From assembly GCA_021018995.1 (NCBI GenBank), contig CM037587.1:6822866-6886865 (forward strand): a stretch of 64,000 nucleotides of DNA, read 5' to 3'. The notes beneath the pieces were generated by a model. It searched no databases. It was not told the DNA's origin and saw only the letters and a list, made by a program, of their open reading frames with translations. This stretch comes from Chloranthus sessilifolius. Taxonomy: Eukaryota; Streptophyta; Magnoliopsida; Chloranthales; Chloranthaceae. Positions 21,980-31,268 of this stretch are shown piece by piece (the stretch's first letter is position 1; every line of letters starts with the position of its first letter). A program made the translations under genes and the position numbers.

Positions 21980-22367
21980 CGACATGCACGGAGGCTCAGG
22001 CTCGGGTATATTGGAAACTTGCTTTCTTTGCCGTTTGCTGGAACTTGTGGCTTGCTCGAAATGAGAGGATATTTTCTAACATATCGCGTCCAGTCGGCAT
22101 GATCATCAAGGGGGTTCGGGACTATATATTGGGATGGGCTCATTGTAGTGGGATCTCTGAGGGGGAGCTGGCCATGACATGGGACCCCGGCTAGTGCTGC
22201 TTCCTTTTCTGGGCTGCTGGGTTTCAGGGCTATTCGGATACTAGGCTATTCAGTCTTCTTTTCTTTGTATACTCTTTCTTCTGATGTACGTCTATGTTTG
22301 ACGGTGTACGATTTTCAGCGCCTTGCTGGTTTCTAATATATTTCCTATTACCGATCAAAAAAAAAAA
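21980..22367 (+). mobile_element. 5'-truncated LINE insertion with 10-bp target duplication
   Basis: The perfect duplication TTATGGTTTT lies at 21970-21979 and 22368-22377, and an A-run precedes the second copy. The homologous LTR at 27853 has the uninterrupted site. 22012-22191 encodes 60 residues ending in a stop: WKLAFFAVCWNLWLARNERI, then GMIIKGVRDYILGWAHCSG. This matches the C-terminal tail typical of plant LINE ORF2 (tryptophan-rich WNxWxxRN motif). The remaining 170 bp are 3' UTR. Nothing upstream of this tail is present, as expected for incomplete reverse transcription. Confidence 0.93.
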
Positions 22368-22694
22368 TTATGGTTTTGGGGATTTGGAAAAGGTGACGGC
22401 TGGATTTGAGATTTATAGGATCACACAAAGTAGAGAAAGAAAATAAAAATGAAGAGATAGATAGAGAATAGATTTTAGGCTTCACACCAAACCCTTCTCG
22501 GGAAACGAAGATTCACTCTCCGAAGATGCTCATCTCAAGCAAGGAAGCAAAAAGCTCTTTTCATTAATCAAAACTAATTACGTTGTTATGGAGAGACCTT
22601 ATATAGGAGGTCTTAAAATAAAACCCTAAAACGAAGCTAAACATAAAAGAAAGAAAAATTTGCCCCTAAAACTTAAGTTCGAATTCTAAAAAAA

Positions 22695-22763
22695 AATCAA
22701 CCTCGCCCGATTTCGATTGATCGAAAGTGACACTCAATCGATCGAAATTAATTCGATCGATCG

Positions 22764-22818
<55 letters not shown>

Positions 22819-22925
22819 AGAGTTGAATCCTTTTCTCACCGCCGTCGATCGATCGAAATATGGGCTTCGATCGATCAAAGTAGGGATTCGATCGATCGAA
22901 TACTGGTTCGATCGATCGAGATGCG
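22695..22925. promoter_or_regulatory. CGATCGATCG palindrome cluster with TA microsatellite in LTR U3
   Basis: At least six TCGATCGATCGA-type palindromes flank a long TA repeat (about 22768-22815). In LTR orientation they lie roughly 100-330 bp from the 5' end, upstream of the TATA box at 22597-22607. A promoter or recombination role is inferred only. Confidence 0.5.
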
Positions 22926-23029
22926 CAGATTCATCGTTTCGTCTTCTTTACGCTCCATTCCGCTTCTTCCGACGTCGGTACACGCGAAACGGTCTGTATC
23001 TAATATCTACAATGTCGGCGTCCCCGTCA

Positions 23030-24282
23030 ATTCTCCCGGGCTAAAAGAGCTGCATCACCGATGAAGCGGCATCGGGATAGCGATCGAGCACGTCGGGGTC
23101 TAGGTGTCACACCTCATCTTCAGATAACCATGTGTTCTCCGAGTCCGGCTTTCCCAACAACTTAACCAAGTATTTCTGAAATCCTCCACCATGGGTGGAT
23201 ACCGCAAAATCATCAAGTATCCCTTCGATCTCATCTCTCCTCTGCTTCCTTAGGAAAGGGAAGGGTAGGGGCGCAGGGTGGGGCTGAAATGTGAGCTCGG
23301 GTCTGCTTGGAAGGGGTTGGTGGGGGTGGGGCAGAGGCCGAAGAAGGAACTAGATCCTCCACATTAAACGTAGAGTTGACCCCTATATCTGGTGGAAGTT
23401 CGAGAACATACGCATTAGGCCTGCTCCTTACCACAACTCTAAAAGGCCCAGCGCCGCAGGCTTGGAGTATCTTTGTGGCTCTCGATGGGAATCGTTCAGG
23501 CCTAACCCGAACCATCACATAATCCCCCACTTGGAATTTTTTGAAGCGCCTATGCTCATCCGCAGTTATCTTGTAATGTTCATTGCTCGCATTAATTTTT
23601 TTCTAATTTCGGCATGCAATTCATAGATGTGTTGTGCGAACGCATCTACTAACTCGTAAACTCGATGGGATGCAGACATGGGGATTAAATCAATGGGTGT
23701 CCTAGGCCTATGACCAAGTACAACCTTTAAAGGAGTCATGCCTAGGGACCTATTGACTGAATTGTTGTATGCAAACTCGGCTATAGGCAATGTAAAATCC
23801 CAAGTCCTAGGATGATCACCGACTAAACAACGAAGGAGATTACCTAAGCTCCTATTGGCGACTACTATTTGGCCATCGGTTTAAGGATGATAGGTGGAAG
23901 AAAATTGGAGCATGGTACCCATCATATGCCATAAAGTTTTCCATAAGTAACTGGTGAACTTCACGTCTTGATCCAACACAATCGTTTTGGGTAACCCATG
24001 GAGACGCACAACCTCCCCGAAAAATAATTTGGCAATGTGAGTTGCATCGGAGGTTTTTGAACAAGGTATGAAGTGGACGGGCCATTTTGGAAAAGCGGTT
24101 CACTACCACAAAAATGGAATCGTGCTTCCGTTGAGTCTCGGGAAGTCCGAGCACGAAATCCATAGAGATGTCTTGCAACGGAGTGTGTAGCACAGGTAAC
24201 GGGGTGTACAAGCTGGTATTCTGCTTTATCTACTTCGCCACTTGGCATGTACGACATTATTTCACGACCCTAAAGACATCTC
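23030..24282 (-). pseudogene. Gypsy copy B integrase and chromodomain region
   Basis: In minus-strand order: the integrase zinc region near 24250 ([12 protein letters not shown] in a shifted frame), then the core with [40 protein letters not shown]-like residues follow (23566-23790), then the C-terminal domain GDYVMVRVRPERFPSRATKI, GPFRVVVRSRPNAYVLELPP and FNVEDLVP (23231-23530). A worn chromodomain tail extends to 23030. Stops and shifts near 24210, 23850 and 23560 break the frame. The tail ends directly at the shared LTR, and copy A lacks this whole portion. Confidence 0.88.
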
Positions 24283-26052
24283 TCATAAAGCTAGGCCAAT
24301 AAAACCTATCATCAACGAGCGCACTGGTCTTATCGCGCCCAAAATGTCTGGCAATCCCTCCGGCATGTAACTCCCAGATGAGGAAGTCACGCAATGAAGT
24401 GCGAGGGATACACAAACGATTTCCTTTAAACAAATATCCATCCAGCAGGTATACTCGGAGTTAATGTTGTTCGGATTTTCAAGGATAGCAGTGTATTCCG
24501 CCCCGAAATCTGGGCACTCAAGATAATCTTGTTTTAACTGCTCAAATCCAATGACCTTGGTGCTCATAGACTGCAAAGTCGACACTCGACGACTAAGCGC
24601 ATCAACTGCCTTGTTCTTAGCACCGGTCTTATGCTTCAACACGAATGTGAACCCTTGAAGGTACTCGACTCATTTCACGTGCCTCGGGTTCAACTTTTTC
24701 TGGGAAGCAAGGAAACGTAAGGCTTCGTGGTCAAAAAACAAAACAAATTCCTACGATCTCAGGTAATGTTTCCAATACCAGAGAGATCGGACGACCGCAT
24801 AAAACTCCTTGTCATAGGTGGAGTATTTCTGTTTTGCCTCATTAAGTTTCTCACTAAAATAGGCCACAGGGTGGCCCTCTTGGTTCATCACTCCGCCTAT
24901 GCCTACACCCGATGCGTCACATGCTACTTCAAAGACTTTAGAAACGTCTAGTAGGCGCATGACGGGTGCAGTAACCATTTTCTCTTTTATCTCGGCAAAG
25001 GCCCTCGTCGCAGCTTTGCTTTCACAGGAACTCCCCTTTTCTCATGCAATCAGTAATGGGAGCCATGATGGTGCTAAAATTTCGGATGAAACAACGATAA
25101 AATATGGCCAAGTCATGGAAGCTATGGACTTCATGAATATTCTTAGGTTCGGGCCACTCCACAATGGCCTTAACCTTTGCAGGGTCCGCAACCATCCTGT
25201 CTACCGAGACAATGAATTCCAAGAATACGACAAATTGCTGCAGGAAGGTGCACTTCTTGATATTCGCATATAACCTTTCTCCCCTCAAGGTTTCGCAAAC
25301 CAACCTTAGTGGAGAATGTGTTGTTCCTTGTCCAGGCTATAAATTAAGATGTCATCAAAATATACAACAAGCAATTTGCCAAGAAATGGCCTCAACACTT
25401 GGGTCATGAGCCTCATGAATGTGCTCGAGGCATTGGATAGCTCAAAAGGCATGACTATCCACTCATGAAGACCGTTTTCGGTCTTGAAGGCGGTTTTTCA
25501 TTCATCACCAAGGCGAATACGAACCTGATGGTAGCCACTTTTAAGGTCTTTCTTGGAAAAGATAGTAACGCCAACCATCATATCAAGCATGTCATCGAGC
25601 CTCGGTATGAAAAATCGATATTTAACTGTAATCTTAATAATTACAAGGCTATCCACACACATGCGCCATGTACCATCTTTTTTAGGAGTGAGTAATGCGG
25701 GTACAGCACACGGGCTGAGACTCTCTTGGATGAACCCCTTCTGAAGGAGCACAATGACTTGCCGAGTTAACTCGGCGTGCTCAATCGGGTTTAAGCTGTA
25801 ATGGGACAGGTTCGGTAATGTAGATCCAGGAACCAAGTCGATTGCATGTTGAATGTCACGCATGGGAGGGAGCTCATTAAGTAAGTCTTCGGGGAAGACA
25901 TCCGCAAATTCATTCATGATTGGCTCGACCTCCTTGGGGTACTCACATGCTAACTCAGGAGTACTTTCAACGGTGATGACGACATACACTACGCTCTCAT
26001 CTAACGATGCCCTCTCGAACTCTGAAAGGCTCACAATGTTGATGGCCTTGGA
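24283..26052 (-). pseudogene. Gypsy copy B RT and RNase H
   Basis: The minus strand gives [20 protein letters not shown], the RT fingers [38 protein letters not shown], and after a stop the palm [11 protein letters not shown] (near 25360), with the catalytic aspartates kept. [17 protein letters not shown] and [10 protein letters not shown] follow, then RNase H ([39 protein letters not shown]) and the start of the linker (ALSRRVSTLQSMST). Breaks near 25495, 25310, 25020 and 24740 and a substituted stop at 26053 separate the pieces. Very close to copy A. Confidence 0.9.
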
Positions 26053-26823
26053 TTAGCCTCCCTTCTTTTCAACTCTGTTGACTAATGGTGCTTTGGGAGC
26101 CAAAGGGTTAAGAGTGATTTTCTTACCCTCATAATTGAACGTGCAAATATTAGATCGACCAAAGATGGTCACGTTCAAGTCATAAAGCAATGGCCTCCCT
26201 AAGATGATGTGGCCCACATCCATCGGCACCACATCGCACCATAAGGTGTCCGAGTATGAACCCAATTTTATGGGTACACGACACCTCTGTGAGACGGGAA
26301 TGGATGAGGAGTCAACCCATGCAACTTTGTAAGGTCTCGGGTGGGCTTCGGGAGTAAGCCCTAAGCGGGTGACAGTACGTTCTAACATCACATTGGTGTA
26401 GCTTCCGCTATCCACGATAACCCTACAACTCTTTGTCCCACATGTGGCAAAGGTGTGGAAGATGTTCTCCCTCCGCCAATCCTCCTTTTCATCCCGTTGA
26501 GGTTGTGCAAAGGCACACCTCACAACTAGAGCACGACCCATGTCATCACCTTCCTCGTCACTAGGTGTGGCATTCGGCTCAAAGACCTCTTTTTCATAAA
26601 CTCCCTCACTCTCTTCTCCTTCTCCTTTAATGAAGAGATTCCTTTGTGGGTCTCTCGTGAGGCATTGGGCGGCAAAGTGCCCCAAACCTTGACATTTATA
26701 ACACTTGACATGAGAACCACTCTTCGAGGACTCTCCGACTACACCATTTCCTTTGTCAAACCACACATTGGCAGATGTAGATTGTGTGGGTTTGGGAGGC
26801 GGGTTTCCAACACTAAGTCTCAC
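26053..26823 (-). pseudogene. Gypsy copy B nucleocapsid knuckle and protease
   Basis: A 256-residue open frame carries a full CCHC knuckle (VKCYKCQGLGHFAAQC), an acidic linker (EGEGEESEGVYEKEVFEP) and the protease signature VIVDSGSYTNVM with RVPIKLGSYSDTLWCDVV. It continues to [20 protein letters not shown]. Knuckle and DSG are both intact. The frame ends at a TAA where copy A has a glutamine codon, a single-base premature stop that cuts off RT. This is the best preserved gypsy frame in the window. Confidence 0.9.
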
Positions 26824-27666
26824 TTCGCCGGTACGAGGCTGACCGGTGTGAAAATTAGATCACCTAACCACCGTCATTTTCAAATATCGTTCAAGGTCCT
26901 GAACGACGGTGTAACATTCATCGAGTCTCAACAGGGTGGGAGACTAACTCTTTTTGTAAGTCAAGCCTCAATCCGGTGCGAAATCTGGATAGAGTGACTT
27001 GAGGGTCTTCGGACACTTTGGCTCTCATCATAAATTCTTCAAATTTACCAATGTGTACTGCGGGCATAGTACCTTGGCGTAGATTTTGCCATTGATAGAG
27101 GAGACGATGGTAGTATGAGGAAGGAACGTATTTCTCTGTAAGTCGCTCCCTCATGTCCTCCCAACAGGTAATGGGAGTACAACCCACATTTGTTCTGATG
27201 CACTCAACGTTGACCCAAAAGAGTCAGGCTTAGCCTATGAGGTTCATTTTAGCAAGTCTGACACATCTCTCGCCGCTCATGCCAAACCACTTGAAGTGTT
27301 GGTCCATATCGGATAACCAATCGAGGAAGACTTGAGGGTCCAATCTTCCATCGAAAGTTGGGAACTCAACTCGGACATTCTTGAGGAGTTTCCCTTCCGG
27401 GTCGTAGTCATCTCCATGATGATCCATCCTATGATTCTGATTTCGATTATGTTGGTAGCCATTTCGTTCGAAACATGGACCATTACGCTCACGGTGTGGT
27501 TCGAGGTACTCATCACCCTCGTCTAACCGATTGACTCGGTCTAACAACCTCTCATTGGACGTTTCAAGGTTCCTTTGGGCTGTTTTCATAGCAGTCATTC
27601 AATCATTGATCGATTTTAGATCAGCCCTCATGCCATTAAGAGCCTCGGCAATCTCATTCATGTCCA
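26824..27666 (-). pseudogene. Gypsy copy B gag
   Basis: It begins at MDMNEIAEALNGMRADLKS (minus strand, about 27666). A stop follows after about 23 residues (27598), then DRVNRLDEGDEYLEPHRERN, VEFPTFDGRLDPQVFLDWLS and RCVRLAKMNLIG with another stop. CWEDMRERLTEKYVPSSYYH and IGKFEEFMMRAKVSEDPQVT complete the gag domain to 26918. The central part missing from the outer element's gag at 17785 is present here. Confidence 0.88.
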
Positions 27667-27852
27667 TGGTGGTACGGTTCACTAATGGCGGTGGCATGCA
27701 AAATGAATTGACAATGAAAGAGACTTTTGACAAACACGGGATGTGCACACTTTGGCCAAAACAGAAATAAGATGCAATGAAAATTAAAGTGCAATGAATT
27801 CAATGCCACACAAATATGCCCTAACCTAGAACTTACGCTTTGATACCAAAAC
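27667..27852 (-). mobile_element. Copy B leader and primer-binding site
   Basis: After the LTR the minus strand reads GTTTTGGTATCAAAGC, the same primer-binding site variant as in copy A, followed by a leader of about 170 bp. Confidence 0.75.
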
Positions 27853-28599
27853 TGACGCAGGACAAAACCCTAAACTACGTGTGTGGGATGAATTAATTAC
27901 TTGCCGAAATTAATTTAAATTAAATTGAACAATAAATTTGAAAATAAAGCGAATACCTTAGGACTTCTTTGTTTCCCATGTGAGAGATCGCGTTCGAGTT
28001 CAGGAAAGGTCCAGTCCATGCGCTAGATCTGTTAGGTCTACGGTGTAGATCGATTCTAAAGGTAGAACTCTAGATTTCCAGATTAGGGTGCTTACTCGTG
28101 GTTCAATGGTGGGATCTCAAGTTCTTCTATGGTTTATGGGATCGGGTGTTTGGAGATTTAATGGTTGAAATAGGGATTTGTGAGATAGGTTCGAATCAAT
28201 GGTTCCAATGGGTGTTAGGATTTATGGTTTTGGAGATTTGGAAAAGGTGACGACTGGATTTGAGGTTTATGGGATCACACAAAGTAGAGAAAGAAAATAA
28301 AAATAAAGAGATAGATAGAGGATAGATTTTGGGCTTCACACCCTTAGCTTCACACCAAACCCTTCTCGGGAAACGAAGATTCACTCTCCGAAGATGCTCA
28401 TCTCAAGCAAGGAAGCAAAAAGCTCTTTTCATTAATCAAAACTAATTATGTTGTTTATGGAGAGACCTTATGTAGGTCTTAAAAACTTAAGTTCGGATTC
28501 TAAAAAAAAAATCATTCTCGCACGATTTCGATCGATCGAAAGTGACACTCGATCGATCGCAATTAATTCGATTGATTGAAAGGGGTAATCGATCGATCG

Positions 28600-28643
<44 letters not shown>

Positions 28644-28849
28644 GCCAGAGTTGAACCCTTTTCTCGCTGCCGTCGATCGATCGAAATATGGCCTTCGATC
28701 GATCGAAGCAGGGATTCGATCGATCAAATACTGGTTCGATCAATCGAGATGCGCAGATTCGTCTTCTTTACGCTCCATTCCGCTTCTTCCGGCGTTGGTA
28801 CATGCGAAACGGGCCGTATCCAATGTCTACAATATCGGCGTCCCCATCA
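27853..28849 (-). repeat. Gypsy copy B 5' LTR
   Basis: Minus-strand reading runs from TGATGGGGACGCCGATATTG to TTGTCCTGCGTCA. Compared with the shared LTR, the TATA box is changed to CCTACATAAGG and about 55 bp after it are missing. CGATCGATCG palindromes and a TA repeat lie at 28515-28750, including a 16-bp perfect palindrome CTTCGATCGATCGAAG (28693-28708). Confidence 0.9.
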
Positions 28850-29473
28850 TGAAGGTGAAGTTCTGGTCAAAACCGTAGGTTGCATTAGGACAATTCCTAT
28901 TATCGGAGACAGTGTGTCCACACCAAGTGAGTCATTAGAGTTGGTACGAGCATATCCTCATTCTAAATTGCATGGGATTAACAATCAGAATTTATTGAAC
29001 ATTGGAAATATGACTGATCGCACTAACACGTTGAATATGTTTAATGAATTTGATACTAAAAGTTTTATATTAATTTCTGATAGTCTCGAGCATATGGGAT
29101 TTTTTCAAATCATAGAAAAGGGTAAGGATGGAGGTCTAAATTTTCTTCTAGACAAGGGCAACCATCCGATAATTGTCGTAACGGATCTTACGCCTATTCT
29201 AGATCCCACAACCCCGCCCTTTGATCCATTCCTTCTTGAGCACCCAATCGAACCACACCCATTTACCCAGTTCCTATCCCGTACCTTACCTGTCCAATAT
29301 GAGAAAGGGTCGATTGAGAAGGTCATAGAATTTTCAAGCTTCTATGCCAATGAAGGTAAAAATCAGAAGTATCTCACAGTGTGGAAAGACAAGCCAAGAG
29401 TTGAGCTTTCAAAATGTAGTATTCGTGGGTTCCCTAATTCATCAGAGAATAGTTTTTCTCACCCGGGTAGTAT
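28850..29473 (+). pseudogene. Outer gypsy pol 3' end (integrase tail, worn chromodomain)
   Basis: An open frame continues from the LTR edge. VVTDLTPILDPTTPPFDPFL resembles the xFNVxDLTP segment after the integrase C-terminal domain. QKYLTVWKDKPRVELSKCSI matches the start of a chromodomain (YLVKWKxxP). The residues between 28860 and 29120 are not recognised. It lies directly upstream of the 3' LTR at 29474 and is on the same strand as the LTR at 15709 and gag at 17785, so it is read as the 3' end of that element. Confidence 0.7.
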
Positions 29474-30331
29474 TGATGGGGACATTCAACAAAACAAGAC
29501 AGATGAAAGCATACAGAGGAAACCAAAAGAGAAGGCGGAAAATAAGACACAAGACGTCTGTAAACAGTATTGTGAACAGTATCACAGCGCGTTGTGGATG
29601 ACTCCGCGCTAGCGACGGAAATTTTTATTTTTGAAAATTATCACTTTTAGTCTTTATTATTTTAGGACTCTTTTACTACGAGTTTTATGTTGTTTAGGGT
29701 TTACTTAGCCTATATAAAAGCATTGTAAAAACTTTATTAATTAGTTTTGATTATTGAATGAAAAGAGAGTTGGTTTTGTGCAAACCTAGAGAGTTTGCGA
29801 AGAATTTTCAACCGAGGGAATGAATCCTTCAAACCTTGAGGAGTGAGCAATCATTTCTCGTGCGACTTGGTGCGAAGCCGATATACAGTCATGGTGTGAA
29901 GCTTCAGAAAACCCTTGGTGTGAAGCCTTGAAATCTATCCCTTTATTTTATCTTTTCTCTAGCTGTTGTCAGGTATTGTCTTTCTTTAATTCCGTTGATA
30001 AAAATCAAAAATCCCAAATTGTTCCACTTTTACTGAATTATTTTAAACCTTATTTCATTTAAAATCCCCGAGGAGTCAAGAGACGATATTGCGATTATCG
30101 ATTGATGCCCTAAACTAGAATGAAACTTGAGTTCCCTCATCGGAGCTGTTTTTCTAGATCGAAAAATTTTCACGCATGCGAACGCTAAAATGGATTAATC
30201 TAATTGTTTTATTAATTTCATTGAATTAATTTTATGTGTTGTATGGATTTTGAATATTTCCGCTATTCAATTCGTTCTAAAGTTAATCCCAAATTCGCAT
30301 AATTAGGGTTTTTAGCGTTTGTCCCTCGTCA
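29474..30331 (+). repeat. Outer gypsy 3' LTR
   Basis: It runs from TGATGGGGACATTC to TGTCCCTCGTCA and matches 15709-17667 minus the nested solo LTR. It contains a TATA-like CCTATATAAAAGC near 29708 and the GGTGTGAAGCC block. Confidence 0.88.
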
Positions 30332-30448
30332 TGTGAAAGATAGTCCCACATCGCTTGGGTCAATGGCCATGGGCTATATAGAAACCAAGGTAAACCTCAC
30401 CTTACAAGCCGGTTTTGTGAGGTTGAGTTTGGCCCATGGAATTCTACA
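30332..30448 (+). mobile_element. TRIM-like 3' LTR
   Basis: It starts TGTGAAAGATAGTCCCACAT and ends GGCCCATGGAATTCTACA. The first five bases serve as the right target duplication of the outer gypsy. CAAGG after 30448 and CAATG before 15516 agree at 4 of 5 bases, a candidate duplication for the TRIM-like element itself. Confidence 0.7.
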
Positions 30449-30790
30449 CAAGGCACCTTGACCTGATCTGCTTTAAAGTGTCAAGTGCAAGGCATCACCT
30501 CAATTGCGTTCATCACCATCTTGACTATGCTGCATCACCTCTTTGATTGTGTCCCTTGGTCATCTCCAAGAGTCAAGTGTCGCATCACCTCCTTAACTAT
30601 GTTGGATCACTTCATTGACTATGTTTTATCACATCCTTGACGGTGCCCCTTGGCCATCTCCAAGGGACAAGTGTTGCATCAACTCCTTGATTATGCCCCT
30701 TGGCCATATCTAATGACCAATTGATGTATTACCTCATTGATTGTATCGCATCAACTCCTTGACTATCTATCTAGGGTTAAGGCGTTAACT
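30449..30790 (+). repeat. Degenerate minisatellite
   Basis: Repeated blocks of GCATCACCTCCTTGACTATG and CCCCTTGGCCATCTCCAAG occur at irregular 40-50 bp spacing. Confidence 0.6.
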
Positions 30791-31020
30791 AGTTACAGTT
30801 AAGTTAGGTATATCAATTCATGTAACATTATCATTTTGTCATTGTTCTTCGAGAGAAATGACCTTTTTTTATCTTTTAATTAATATTATTGTTTTACCCC
30901 TAGTTTTTTTAAATGACTTTCATGTCCCAGATTTAAAATTACTATATTACCCATGTCATTCTCCGAAATAGTCATCACATCTCTAGACCAAGATTACCCT
31001 TTTACCCTTGTCTTTCTCTT
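30791..31020. other. Unassigned AT-rich spacer
   Basis: No gene or repeat recognised before the hAT element. Confidence 0.4.
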
Positions 31021-31219
31021 AAATGTTACCGCATATGAGAATATACGGTCGTATATGCTATTTTAGGAGGTCGGCATATGCGATCCAGTGCAGTATGTGA
31101 TTGCATATTGCTCCAACGGTCATAAATATAACCGTTGGACTTTAATTTTCGAAAATTGGGGCCCCACTACATCTATAAATAGAGGAGCTCTCTTCCTCCC
31201 TTCACCACAACTCATTTAG

Positions 31220-31268
<49 letters not shown>

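Larger units (their letters stand above)
21602..23029 (-). repeat. Shared gypsy LTR (3' of copy B, 5' of copy A), LINE-interrupted
   Basis: Minus-strand reading runs from TGACGGGGACGCCGAC (23029) to TTGTCCTGCGTCA (21602). On the copy A side it is followed by a primer-binding site. On the copy B side it is preceded by the chromodomain end and a purine-rich GCCCGGGAGAA. It therefore serves both copies. Without the LINE it is about 1.03 kb. TATA box CCTATATAAGG at 22597-22607 (minus). Confidence 0.9.

Noticed and set aside
22760..22820. IYIYIY-repeat protein at TA microsatellites
   Set aside because: Simple translation of a TA run within an LTR, seen in both strands and three LTRs.
28542..28849. 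Long plus-strand open frame entering the outer gypsy pol tail
   Set aside because: This first part is antisense LTR with a TA repeat coding IYIYIY; only the part after 28850 resembles pol.
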